A stretch of 40,291 nt of DNA, from NCBI GenBank assembly GCA_023254355.1, contig JALRLR010000003.1:1-40291 (forward strand). Direction: 5' to 3'. Numbering within the stretch: the stretch's first letter is position 1; every line of letters begins with the position of its first letter. The position numbers and the translations under genes are program-made. This DNA comes from Candidatus Poseidonia sp. GTDB taxonomy: Archaea; Thermoplasmatota; Poseidoniia; Poseidoniales; Poseidoniaceae. Shown here in pieces: positions 26,231 to 34,367 of this stretch. A model generated the notes under the pieces. It was not told the DNA's origin. It saw only the letters and a program-made list of their open reading frames with translations, and searched no databases.

Positions 26231-27157
26231 ATGAGTCAACCGCGAACCATGACCTCCAGAGGGCTGAGCGCCCTTCCACTCCTCCTGATGGGCGTTTCAC
26301 ATCTTTCACTTCCTCCGCTTCGAGCCATGTTCGAGGTTGAACCTCGTTTGATGTACGCGTGGTATGCGGTCGCCGTTGGCCTGGGCGTCATGTTGCTGCG
26401 TCGCTCCCGTGTGGTGAAGGACCACGAATACAATCGGGCCAAGGCCATGAAGAAAATCCGTCATGTCTACGAGGCTGAGGAACGAGGTGTTTGGGAGACT
26501 GAAGCTCAGCTTGACGCCACCATGGACGCCGATGCTAAGGCCAACATGGCGCGAACGATTGGTGAATTTTCAGGAGAAGGGGCGGAGATGGAATTGGGCG
26601 ACGACCAAGTTGAGGTGCAGATGCTCTCTGAGGCTGCCCATGTCGTCAAAGCCAACGCTCGGGTTTCGGGTGAGGTCACGTTTGAGGACGAATCCATTGC
26701 CGGGACGGTGGGCGCCACGCGCCAACGCAGCCCCATGGACCGGTTGCTCGATGGGGTGTGGTCCTTGTTTGGTCGGGACGCTCGTGCTGAACGAGAAGAA
26801 AGGCGACAGCAGCGTCTGATTCAGGCAGCGAAACAAGCTCCCGTGCTTGCTCAACGCCCCGTTGCGCCGCTCCGATTGAACAAGAGCGACGATACGGGTG
26901 AAGTGAACATGGTTTCCATGAGCGATGAAGGTGGCGTTGAAACCGTGATTTCAACCTCCGGTCAAGAGAAAGACGTACCAGCGTTGAACCGTGGGCCGGC
27001 CCCCGTGCCATCGGAGTCGCTTGAAAGCATGGCCATGATGGGCCAAGCACCGACGGCCGCCACCTTGTTCGCAACGGCTGGACCTCAATGCCGAGGGTGC
27101 CAAGCACCGGTTCAAGCCAACGAACGCTTCTGTCCTCACTGCGGTTTGGACCTGTGA
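26231..27157 (+). CDS. Membrane protein with C-terminal double-Cys zinc ribbon
   Basis: About 308 aa. ATG 26231 is chosen because GGTGA at 26221-26225 precedes it by 5 nt; the earlier GTG 26222 overlaps that site. Hydrophobic segments lie at about residues 10-27 (LSALPLLLMGVSHLSLP) and 41-57 (MYAWYAVAVGLGVMLL), followed by RRSR. A charged helical region and a disordered linker lead to a zinc ribbon at the end: CRGC and CPHC separated by about 11 residues. This places the ribbon in the cytoplasm. The family is not recognised; the zinc ribbon suggests nucleic-acid or protein binding. Located 54 nt after the glycosyltransferase and 55 nt before dnaJ. Confidence 0.75.
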   Translation: MSQPRTMTSRGLSALPLLLMGVSHLSLPPLRAMFEVEPRLMYAWYAVAVGLGVMLLRRSRVVKDHEYNRAKAMKKIRHVYEAEERGVWETEAQLDATMDADAKANMARTIGEFSGEGAEMELGDDQVEVQMLSEAAHVVKANARVSGEVTFEDESIAGTVGATRQRSPMDRLLDGVWSLFGRDARAEREERRQQRLIQAAKQAPVLAQRPVAPLRLNKSDDTGEVNMVSMSDEGGVETVISTSGQEKDVPALNRGPAPVPSESLESMAMMGQAPTAATLFATAGPQCRGCQAPVQANERFCPHCGLDL

Positions 27158-27212
27158 GTTGAGGCGTGAGGTTGAAAGCGGGCCCCTCGTCGTGGACGAT
27201 GAGGACGAGTCC

Positions 27213-28334
27213 ATGGCTGACAAACGAGACTACTACGAAGTCTTGGGCGTCGATAAATCTGCGTCGCAGAGCGACCTCAAGAATGCGTTTCGCCGCCTCG
27301 CTCGGAAATACCATCCTGACCGGAGCACGGAAGCGGATGCCGAGGACCGTTTCAAGGAAATTCAGGAAGCGTATGCGGTGCTCTCTGATGACCAAAAACG
27401 AGCTCAATACGACCGTTTTGGCCATGACGGTCCTCAAGGCAGTCCCTTCGGTGGCTTTGGCGGCGGTTTCAACATCAACTTGGACGACATCTTGGGTGGT
27501 GACTTCTTCTCGTCGTTTTTTGGCGGGGGGTCGGGTCGTCGCCGAACCCGCAGAGGTTCCGATATTTTGCTCCGTCACTCCGTTGACCTCAGGGATGTCT
27601 TGAACGGAACGGAGCAAGAGGTGGTGCTGGACCTCCCCGAGCCATGCACCTCATGCGAGGGAACGGGTGCGGAGGGGGGTGACCTTCAACGGTGTTCATC
27701 CTGTTCCGGTCAGGGACAAGTTCGGGTTCGTCAACAAGTTGGGCCGTTCATTTCCGAGGGTGTTCAGCCCTGCGATGTGTGTTCGGGTCGTGGGCAAGTC
27801 TCCGACCGACCCTGCGTGGATTGCGACGGACGCGGTCAAGAATTGCAGTCAAACACGCTCCGCTTTCGCGTCCCGGAAGGGGCTGAATCCGGCACTCGCA
27901 TGAGGATGCGAGGCAAAGGTGAACCGGCCCCCCAAGGGTCTGGTGAACCCGGGGACTTGTTCATCGAATTGGAGGTTGAAACGCATCCATGGTTCGAGCG
28001 GAGCGGGGCTGACCTCATCATGTCGCTTCCGCTTGGTTACACCGATCTGCTGCTGGGAACCACCGTGACGTTGGACCATCTTGATGAGAAACCCCTGGTC
28101 ATCAAGGTCCCCGCCCATTCAAATTCAGGAGACACCATCGAGGTCAAAAAACGAGGTCTTCCGCGTCAACGCAGCGGTGGAAGAGGCGATGTGATCGTGC
28201 TTCTGAAATTGTTTATGCCTTCAAAAATCAACAAAGGCGCGAAGAAAACGTTGGATGCCTTGCGAGATGAACTTGGACCAAAGGACACCCTTGAGAGCAT
28301 TCTCGAGGATGCACAAGAGCGTCGGCGGTCGTGA
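27213..28334 (+). CDS. dnaJ: Chaperone protein DnaJ (Hsp40)
   Basis: A 373-aa type I DnaJ that stimulates the ATPase of DnaK (Hsp70) and delivers unfolded protein. The J domain spans residues ~6-68 with HPD at 34-36. A Gly/Phe-rich linker follows (SPFGGFGGGF, FFGGGSGRRR). Four CxxCxGxG zinc-binding repeats are present: CTSCEGTG, CSSCSGQG, CDVCSGRG and CVDCDGRG. The C-terminal substrate-binding beta domains (GDLFIELEVETHPWFERSG; LPRQRSGGRGD) complete the family order. ATG 27213 is chosen because MADKRDYYEVLG is the usual N terminus and GAGGA lies 8 nt upstream. dnaK and grpE, which often sit beside dnaJ, are not in the window. Its stop abuts the convergent gene with no gap. Confidence 0.97.
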   Translation: MADKRDYYEVLGVDKSASQSDLKNAFRRLARKYHPDRSTEADAEDRFKEIQEAYAVLSDDQKRAQYDRFGHDGPQGSPFGGFGGGFNINLDDILGGDFFSSFFGGGSGRRRTRRGSDILLRHSVDLRDVLNGTEQEVVLDLPEPCTSCEGTGAEGGDLQRCSSCSGQGQVRVRQQVGPFISEGVQPCDVCSGRGQVSDRPCVDCDGRGQELQSNTLRFRVPEGAESGTRMRMRGKGEPAPQGSGEPGDLFIELEVETHPWFERSGADLIMSLPLGYTDLLLGTTVTLDHLDEKPLVIKVPAHSNSGDTIEVKKRGLPRQRSGGRGDVIVLLKLFMPSKINKGAKKTLDALRDELGPKDTLESILEDAQERRRS

Positions 28335-30554
28335 TCAGTCCCGAATTCGGCTCACGGTTTCAGGGATTCGTGCGGCCACCGGTTGACCGTTCATGCGCCC
28401 GTTTAATTCAACGTCGACTTGGTTTGCGGGCCCGTCCAATTCAACCAGCAAATAGGCCTTGTGACCGGATTGCATTTCGTCGAGGAAGACTTCCTCTCCC
28501 TGACGGAGGAATCGCGGTTCAACCTCCACGACGCTGAAGGCTTGACCTTCAGGGGCATCAAACCGCAAGGCCACCAGTTCCCACTCGCCCTGAAGAACGT
28601 GCACCCCCACAACGAGGGGCCAAGCACCGTCGCTTTTTGCGAGGCGTGGGTCCGTTTGCCACACGGCCAGCGCCACGTCCTCGGTGCGATGCTCCGTGCG
28701 TTGTTCTCCCCATGCATCAAGACCCTCCTGCCAATCGAGTTGCGCCACCACTTGGAGCACTTTGGCGAGGTCTGAGCGAGCGGTTTTGTTGTCCGTTTCT
28801 CCGCTGTCGAGACGGGCGGTGTACCACGCGAGCCGTTGTTTTGCCGTGGCCAGTTCCTCGGCAAAGCGTCGCTGCGTTTGCATGGTGTAGGCGAGGTAGA
28901 AGACCGGAATGAGGAACAGCGCTCCGAGGAACCATCGGGCCACGCCCCCCCAGAAGACGGCATCTTCGTCGGGTGGAAACCAAGGTTCCTCGCCTTCGTC
29001 GACCAGCGAATACGCCCCTTGAATGGTGTAGGTTCTTGGAGCGACGTCCACGCCCCACAGGTGAGGCGTTTCAGCGCTGGCATTTTGGAATCGAAGTTGG
29101 AAATAATGCGTCCCTCTTCCGACTTGAAGACCAATTTTGAGTTCACCACCAACCTGTTCGGTGATGTCGGTCGCCAACACCTCTCCGGAGTTTTGGTCAA
29201 TGTCCCAAAGCTGCACCTCAAGGTTCTCGAGATCACCCGATATCGTGAATTGCACGAAATGGATGGAGTCCTCCCATCCGTCCACCACCAACCGGTAGGT
29301 GTCAACGGTGTCATGCACCGCAAGGGTAAACTCACCTTGACTGACGCTGGTGAGGTTGAGAATCGGCCACGAACCGTTGTTGGTCTCGAGGGAAGCGGGG
29401 CGGTAAGAAGGGGCTTCGAGTCCGTTGGCGTCGGTAAAGGAATCGCTTTGAACCTCGAGGGCCATCACGGAAGCGGTCTCAAGAATCAGGCGTCCGACGC
29501 TGGTGTTGGGATAGGGGTAGACGGCGAAGGACTCATCCGGGGTGATGGTCTGAGGCTGACCATCGACCCACTGGCCGTCCATGAGTTGGTCAATCGTGAC
29601 CGAGACGTTGGCATGAACGGCTTGGAGGCGCAGGGCTTCCGTGTCGTTCCATTGGAACAGCACTTCTCGTTGACCGTAACCGAGGAGGTTGATCCCCTGT
29701 TGGAGGTCCTCGCCGATGAGCGATGTTTGACCGATGGGCTGGTGGGTCATGGCGTAGGCAGCCCAAACCGTGTCCGTCATCGGCGAAGAAACCTTGGCAA
29801 CCATGCGTCCGTCTTCGGGCACGGTCCACCACATGGAACGGGTTGCTTGGTTGAGGGTGTTGAACGCCGTCGGCGTCACAAACTTTCCGGGTAGGAGGCG
29901 TTCATCGGTGCCGGTCTGATGATAGAGTTCAACCTGAACCTCGTCGCTCGTTGCCAACCATTGCCATTCCATCGTTTCGCCTTCGGAGACGTTGAAGGTG
30001 AGGTACTCGGCCTTGTCGCTCTCGAAGAGACCGTGGATGAGGAAGGCGGCTTCAGCGTTGAGGGCAACATCGGCCGTTGAGCGTTCCAAGGTGACCGATG
30101 TGCACCCTGCCTCCAACATGCAGGGTTGGATGGAGGTGACGGTGTCGTCTTCGCCGGGCGCCGGTCGGGTCGTGGGGTGACCATCGTTCAAGTGTTCAAG
30201 GAGCATCATGTCCACCGTTTCGGCACTCTGTCCGGTGACCTCAAGAGCGATGGTGGTCGTTTGGTTGCTGGTGATGACCATGGTTTGTCCAACCGATGAG
30301 GAAGTCTGCAGTTCGGCATCATCGGTGCTGACCGAACAAGCCGTGCAATTCCAAGCCAAGAGGTTCGCCGTGTTGGCTTCCAAAGTCAGTTCGATGGTTG
30401 AAGTGGAATCGGGATTGACTTCAACGGAGAACAGACGCTGGTTATCAGGGGACGCTGCTGCCGTGGTGGTCAAGAGGACAGGTCCGAACAGGCAGGCGAG
30501 CAAGGAAGCGAGAACGAATCCCCTTCCGAGCGGCGTTCTCCATCCCATGGTCAT
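28335..30554 (-). CDS. Exported membrane protein, large ectodomain and cytoplasmic coiled coil
   Basis: A 739-aa protein. The signal peptide spans about residues 1-34 (GFVLASLLACLFGPVLLTTT). Residues ~35-530 form a beta-rich extracellular part with N-glycosylation-type sequons (NCTAC, NDTEAL, NVSEGE) and repeated folds similar to prokaryotic pre-peptidase C-terminal (PPC-like) domains (EYLTFNVSEGETMEW; YRLVVDGWEDSIHFVQF), an assignment by resemblance. A membrane helix at about 535-560 (WFLGALFLIPVFYLAYTM) is followed by a coiled coil (RRFAEELATAKQRLAWYTARL) and a beta-rich C-terminal domain. Signal-transducing or scaffold roles are possible; no catalytic motif is seen. The start codon lies in the palindrome CCCATGGTCATGGG (30544-30557), and a second ATG is two codons downstream. 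Confidence 0.8.
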   Translation of the reverse strand: MTMGWRTPLGRGFVLASLLACLFGPVLLTTTAAASPDNQRLFSVEVNPDSTSTIELTLEANTANLLAWNCTACSVSTDDAELQTSSSVGQTMVITSNQTTTIALEVTGQSAETVDMMLLEHLNDGHPTTRPAPGEDDTVTSIQPCMLEAGCTSVTLERSTADVALNAEAAFLIHGLFESDKAEYLTFNVSEGETMEWQWLATSDEVQVELYHQTGTDERLLPGKFVTPTAFNTLNQATRSMWWTVPEDGRMVAKVSSPMTDTVWAAYAMTHQPIGQTSLIGEDLQQGINLLGYGQREVLFQWNDTEALRLQAVHANVSVTIDQLMDGQWVDGQPQTITPDESFAVYPYPNTSVGRLILETASVMALEVQSDSFTDANGLEAPSYRPASLETNNGSWPILNLTSVSQGEFTLAVHDTVDTYRLVVDGWEDSIHFVQFTISGDLENLEVQLWDIDQNSGEVLATDITEQVGGELKIGLQVGRGTHYFQLRFQNASAETPHLWGVDVAPRTYTIQGAYSLVDEGEEPWFPPDEDAVFWGGVARWFLGALFLIPVFYLAYTMQTQRRFAEELATAKQRLAWYTARLDSGETDNKTARSDLAKVLQVVAQLDWQEGLDAWGEQRTEHRTEDVALAVWQTDPRLAKSDGAWPLVVGVHVLQGEWELVALRFDAPEGQAFSVVEVEPRFLRQGEEVFLDEMQSGHKAYLLVELDGPANQVDVELNGRMNGQPVAARIPETVSRIRD

Positions 30555-30593
30555 GGGTAGGGCTGGAGTCTTTCAAATCCACCCCTGCCGTTG

Positions 30594-30607
30594 TTCAAAC
30601 CTTTGAA
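30594..30607. promoter_or_regulatory. Perfect inverted repeat TTCAAA-CC-TTTGAA in a divergent promoter gap
   Basis: TTCAAA (30594-30599) and TTTGAA (30602-30607) are inverse complements around CC. A further TTTCAAA lies at 30571-30577. The 77-nt gap must hold promoters for both the membrane protein (-) and the archaeosine synthase (+), so these AT-rich elements are the best candidates for promoter or regulator sites. No TATA box is assigned. Confidence 0.45.
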
Positions 30608-30631
30608 GAAGCGACGGTGTCAGCCTGCATC

Positions 30632-32410
30632 ATGGCCGGTGTCCTTGGGCGAACCGTGATGGCTCGTCATCGCTATGCCCGGCTGTGGGGTTTGGGGGAC
30701 CGAAACGACCCCACTGCCCAAACGCCGGGCGTGGTCTTGATGGAAGGCGACCCCACGATGCCGTTGAATTACGCTCCGTTTGAAAGCACCTCGTCGGGAA
30801 CCCTCCCTTCGGTGTTGGAGGTTCGTTCACGGGGTTCGTTTGGACCGCCCGACTTTGCTGAAATCGGTCCACATTATTCGGTCTCGGTGGGCCACGTGTT
30901 ACCGCCATCCCTCGAGGACGCCAATGCGGGTGAGGTCCAGGGCACCTCCGCCCTCTTGCCCGTCTCTTGGCAACGCATGCATCACGATGCCTCCCTGATG
31001 GACCCCGCCCTCGCCCCAGAAATCGTGGTCCTCACCGATGCGGTTCAGTTGGCCAGCCAGCCCGGTAAACTTCCAACGGCCCTCATGACCCTGAAGCATC
31101 GTTTTCCCGGCGCCCTGGTGTGGGCGCCAGGCCTTGGAGGGGCCGACAACCTGGCAGCGTTGGTTTCCATGGGCGTGGATTTGGTTGATCTTGCTCGTTG
31201 TCGTCAAGCCACAGCCCACGGCATGGTGTTGACGCAAAACGGTCCTCGAGAGCCCTTGGCCCATGAAGCGTCCAATCTTGAAACGCAAGTCTACCATTTG
31301 ATGAAGGCCATGGACGAAGCAAGAGCCGCCATCGCCAACGGCTCGCTGGGGGTCTTGGCCACCCGTGCCTCGCTCTCCAGTCCTCGGATGGTGGAGCATT
31401 TGCGACGTCATCAAGCCTTGATGGCCGAACAGGTTGGCGTCCTGTCCTCCCATGTGGATGCCAACCATGTCTTTGAGTGCTTTTCCTCACACGTTCTTGA
31501 TGACCCGGTGGTGGTTGATTGGGAACGGTTCATTTGTGAACGTTACGAGGCTCCTGAACAGGTCCGTGAGGTCATGATTCTGTTGCCATGTTCAGCCAAA
31601 AAGCCCTACCGCTTGTCAAAATCTCACGGTCAATTCTTGCGGGCGATCAATTCCACCGGATTCCACGAAGTGATGATGACCTCGCCCCTTGGCTTGGTCC
31701 CCCGTGACCTTGAGGATGTTTGGCCGGCGGCCAACTACGATGTTCCCGTCACCGGCGATTGGTCCCTTGACGAACTTGACCGTGTTCAACGGATGTTGAA
31801 GCATCTCACTGCTCGAGCGGGCTACAAGCGAATCATCAACCACACCAACCTGGATTTGTCGTTTCTTGAGGTTGAGGTGGTCAACACCCGGGGGTCCGAT
31901 GGGGCGACCCAACACGAAGCGTTGGAACGATTGAAACTCGCAGCGAAGGACGCCGTCTCGACCTTTGAATTGCGCAATCAGAAAAACAGCCGCCGATTGT
32001 TGGAACATTACCGAAGCATCGCTCGCAAAACCACCGGCACGGATGCGTGGTGCCAAGGGCTTGAGGTGCGTGGAAAATTGCCGAGGTGGCGTTTGGAATT
32101 GAACGGTCAACAACTTGCCGTTTGGTCCGTTGACCGGAACGGATTTTCCTTCTCCAAGGCCTCCATCGATGTGCTGGATGAACACAAGGCCTTGCCAGAA
32201 ATTGAACTACATCCTGAGGTCAATTGGAAAGGGGATGTCTTTACTCAACACGTCCGAACCTTTGATTCAACCATTCGACGGGGCGATGACCTTCGTGTGA
32301 TGCAGAACGGCGGATGCATTGGCTTGGCCCGCGCCCACGCCCCCGGTTGGGAGTGGGGAGGGACGCCCGGGACCTTGGCGAAATCTCATCAGAGGAAGAA
32401 GAAACCGTGA
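30632..32410 (+). CDS. arcS: Archaeosine synthase ArcS-like (TGT-related with PUA domain)
   Basis: A 592-aa tRNA-modification enzyme. In archaea, preQ0 is inserted at G15 of tRNA by TGT, and ArcS acts on it (with a radical SAM partner in many species) to form archaeosine. The N-terminal half resembles a TGT-like barrel (LVWAPGLGGADNLAALVSMG; VDLVDLARCRQATAHGMVL). The ArcS hallmark LLPCSAKKPYRLSKSHGQF follows near residues 320-338. The C-terminal ~80 residues form a PUA-like RNA-binding domain (DDLRVMQNGGCIGLARA). ATG 30632 is chosen because family members begin near this point; GTG 30617 and ATG 30659 are alternatives. It is 72 nt upstream of rps15, an information-processing context. The TGT that makes the substrate is not in the window. 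Confidence 0.9.
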   Translation: MAGVLGRTVMARHRYARLWGLGDRNDPTAQTPGVVLMEGDPTMPLNYAPFESTSSGTLPSVLEVRSRGSFGPPDFAEIGPHYSVSVGHVLPPSLEDANAGEVQGTSALLPVSWQRMHHDASLMDPALAPEIVVLTDAVQLASQPGKLPTALMTLKHRFPGALVWAPGLGGADNLAALVSMGVDLVDLARCRQATAHGMVLTQNGPREPLAHEASNLETQVYHLMKAMDEARAAIANGSLGVLATRASLSSPRMVEHLRRHQALMAEQVGVLSSHVDANHVFECFSSHVLDDPVVVDWERFICERYEAPEQVREVMILLPCSAKKPYRLSKSHGQFLRAINSTGFHEVMMTSPLGLVPRDLEDVWPAANYDVPVTGDWSLDELDRVQRMLKHLTARAGYKRIINHTNLDLSFLEVEVVNTRGSDGATQHEALERLKLAAKDAVSTFELRNQKNSRRLLEHYRSIARKTTGTDAWCQGLEVRGKLPRWRLELNGQQLAVWSVDRNGFSFSKASIDVLDEHKALPEIELHPEVNWKGDVFTQHVRTFDSTIRRGDDLRVMQNGGCIGLARAHAPGWEWGGTPGTLAKSHQRKKKP

Positions 32411-32482
32411 CGGAGCAAGGCGTTCGCCGTGCGGAGTGATTAAGAAGGGGAGATAAGTCGGAAGGCCGCTTGGTGGTGTGAT

Positions 32483-32941
32483 ATGGCACGAATGTACAAG
32501 TCTCGACGAGGCCAAAGCGGCTCCTCCCGTCCAAATGTTTCTGAGGCACCAGCTTGGTCCAACACCGACAAGGATGCCATCCAGTCCCTCATTTTGGACC
32601 TCGCTAAATCCGGTCTCTCCTCGGCTGAGATCGGAACGGTTCTGCGTGACAAGCATGCCGTCCCCAACGTGCGACTGGTCCTCGGCAAGCGCATCGCGCA
32701 GGTTCTCTCCGAGAACGGCATGGGGGGAACATACCCGGAAGACATGATGAACCTCATGCGTCAAGCCGTCGGCATCATCAACCACTTGGGTTCAGGCAAC
32801 CACAAGGACATTCACAACAAGCGAGCCCTTGAGATCACGGAATCCAAAATCCGAAAACTCGCAAACTACTACAAGGACGAAGGCCGTCTCCCCGCTGACT
32901 GGCGGTACAAGCGAGACGAGTTGCGCTTGATGGTCGAGTGA
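32483..32941 (+). CDS. rps15: 30S ribosomal protein S15 (archaeal/eukaryotic S13-type)
   Basis: A 152-aa protein of the small ribosomal subunit that binds 16S rRNA in the central domain. It has the archaeal/eukaryotic N-terminal extension (MARMYKSRRGQSGSSRP, then PAWSNTDKD), which bacterial S15 (~89 aa) lacks. The C-terminal core contains LGSGNHKDIHNKRALEITES, IRKLANYYK and PADWRYKRDE, all characteristic. GGTGGTG at 32472-32478 precedes ATG 32483 by 4 nt. This is one of the firmest indicators that the genome is archaeal. It is followed 60 nt later, in the same frame after the stop, by the RecJ-like gene. Confidence 0.98.
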   Translation: MARMYKSRRGQSGSSRPNVSEAPAWSNTDKDAIQSLILDLAKSGLSSAEIGTVLRDKHAVPNVRLVLGKRIAQVLSENGMGGTYPEDMMNLMRQAVGIINHLGSGNHKDIHNKRALEITESKIRKLANYYKDEGRLPADWRYKRDELRLMVE

Positions 32942-33001
32942 GGCGCTTTCGCTTCTCACGGACACCTTGATGAGGGCCGCCGTATCCCCTTGCTTGTTCG
33001 T

Positions 33002-33925
33002 ATGCGAGATTTGTTCACCGCCCCTTTTGTTCAGCCCGTGGCATCGTTGCTCGGGGACTACTTGGGGCGTATCAAACAAGCCGAGGTGTTGCATCTCAGC
33101 GCCCCTGCCACGTTGGAAGGGGTGCTGGCTTTGGGCCAACTTGAAGCGGCATGCCTTGACAATGGCCTGCGGTATCGCCGACGCTTTACGTCTCCCAAAA
33201 AGCACGTGCCTCGTGACGAGGTGGCCATGCCCGAGCCCCCTGCTCACGGTTTGGGGGTTTTTTTCAACGTTGAATCGGAGACTTGGCAGGCCGAGGAACT
33301 TGGTGCCTCGGAACTGCTCGATGTGGTGCCTGTCCAAACCACGGTTCGGTTGGGTGCCCAACAACGAGCGCATGTCGGAGCGATTGACCCGGTGATTCAA
33401 GCCGCTGCCCTTGCCGCAGCCATGGCCCCGAACGGGCGAAGGGTTCGCGCTCTCCGACCCTATCTTTCGCTGGGATTGTGGTTGCGGGGTGCCCTTGACA
33501 CGACCTACGACCCGGTGCATTCGAGCGCCATCGCTCACCTCCAAGAAGAAGGTAGTTTGCGGACGGTCCCGTTGCCCGAAGTTCCCTCACCGGTGGTTGA
33601 CATGATGCCGGGCCTCTCCGAGCGCCAATTGAAACGCCTTTCCAAAGCGTGGCCCGGGATGAACGTTGACGAACGCACGCTGGCGTTGAGTGAATTGGTC
33701 TTGCCCTGCCTGAGTGACCCCAAGTTGTCAACCCCCCGATTGGAGGAATTGGTCTGGCATCGAATGGTGGTGCGCGACCATCCACAAGACATCGTCAGCC
33801 AAGCCCATGCGGTTCAATCCTCGTGGCCAGCAACCTTGGATGCCTCCCGCCTTCATGCCTCAAACCTGCTTGATGCTTGGCTGAGCACCGCCGTTCTGTC
33901 GGCTGGTGACAAAGCGACGGGTTGA
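33002..33925 (+). CDS. Possible degenerate RecJ/Cdc45-like (DHH-fold) protein
   Basis: About 307 aa, not confidently recognised. In many euryarchaea a RecJ-family protein (GAN/Cdc45-like, partner of GINS and MCM) is encoded near rps15. Around residues 28-55 the sequence EVLHLSAPATLEGVLALGQL has the spacing of the DHH motif HxDxDG followed by a helix, but both aspartates are missing. No DHH motif appears later. If related, it would be a non-catalytic, Cdc45-like form. It is shorter than usual RecJ/GAN proteins (~450 aa). ATG 33002 is used; TTG 32990 is an alternative and neither has a good ribosome-binding site. The annotation rests on context and faint pattern; an unrelated lineage-specific protein is possible. 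Confidence 0.5.
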   Translation: MRDLFTAPFVQPVASLLGDYLGRIKQAEVLHLSAPATLEGVLALGQLEAACLDNGLRYRRRFTSPKKHVPRDEVAMPEPPAHGLGVFFNVESETWQAEELGASELLDVVPVQTTVRLGAQQRAHVGAIDPVIQAAALAAAMAPNGRRVRALRPYLSLGLWLRGALDTTYDPVHSSAIAHLQEEGSLRTVPLPEVPSPVVDMMPGLSERQLKRLSKAWPGMNVDERTLALSELVLPCLSDPKLSTPRLEELVWHRMVVRDHPQDIVSQAHAVQSSWPATLDASRLHASNLLDAWLSTAVLSAGDKATG

Positions 33926-33944
33926 AGCCATCCGGTGCGTTGGG

Positions 33945-34301
33945 ATGTCCATGGCGATTGAACGACTGTTGACGGGCAGCATCCAGAATCAACTCCAAGA
34001 ACTGATGTCAACCGAGGATTTGGTCATTGAGGCCTTCCGTGATTTGGTGAAGGACGAACTCAAAGCTCATATCCGTGCCAAGGTGGATGAAGACCCCGAT
34101 CTTAAAGCCGAAATCAAGGATGCTGTGGCGTACTATTTCCATTCCAAAGCGCGCAGCATCTATGCCGAACTGAAGGCGACACGAGCGGCGACTCGCCTCG
34201 GTTTGCGGTTGTTGCCCGACGAACTTCAAGGCGAGGTCGGTGAAGCCTTGGTGACGTTATTTGAGAAAGAGCTTGGAGCACTTCTTGAGAAGGCACTTTG
34301 A
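33945..34301 (+). CDS. Small helical protein of unknown function
   Basis: About 118 aa, almost entirely alpha-helical with high charge (DLVKDELKAHIRAKVDEDPD; AYYFHSKARSIYAELKAT). No membrane segment or metal motif. ATG 33945 is chosen because GGTG at 33933-33936 precedes it; ATG 33951 is close. It lies 19 nt after the RecJ-like gene, so the two are probably co-transcribed and may act together, but no function can be read from the sequence. Confidence 0.7.
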   Translation: MSMAIERLLTGSIQNQLQELMSTEDLVIEAFRDLVKDELKAHIRAKVDEDPDLKAEIKDAVAYYFHSKARSIYAELKATRAATRLGLRLLPDELQGEVGEALVTLFEKELGALLEKAL

Positions 34302-34367
34302 CCGTTGTTGTTCACGGTTGAGCGTTCAAGTTATGTGCAATGGTGGATGTGCCCCACCTTGAGAACG

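Noticed and set aside
28836-29894. Plus-strand ORF of 352 codons opposite the exported membrane protein
   Set aside because: The minus frame has a signal peptide, membrane helix and coiled coil; the plus frame has none and no ribosome-binding site.
32411-32482. 72-nt gap before rps15 examined for an S15-type autoregulatory RNA or tRNA
   Set aside because: No convincing stem or pseudoknot could be drawn by eye; only a ribosome-binding site is clear.
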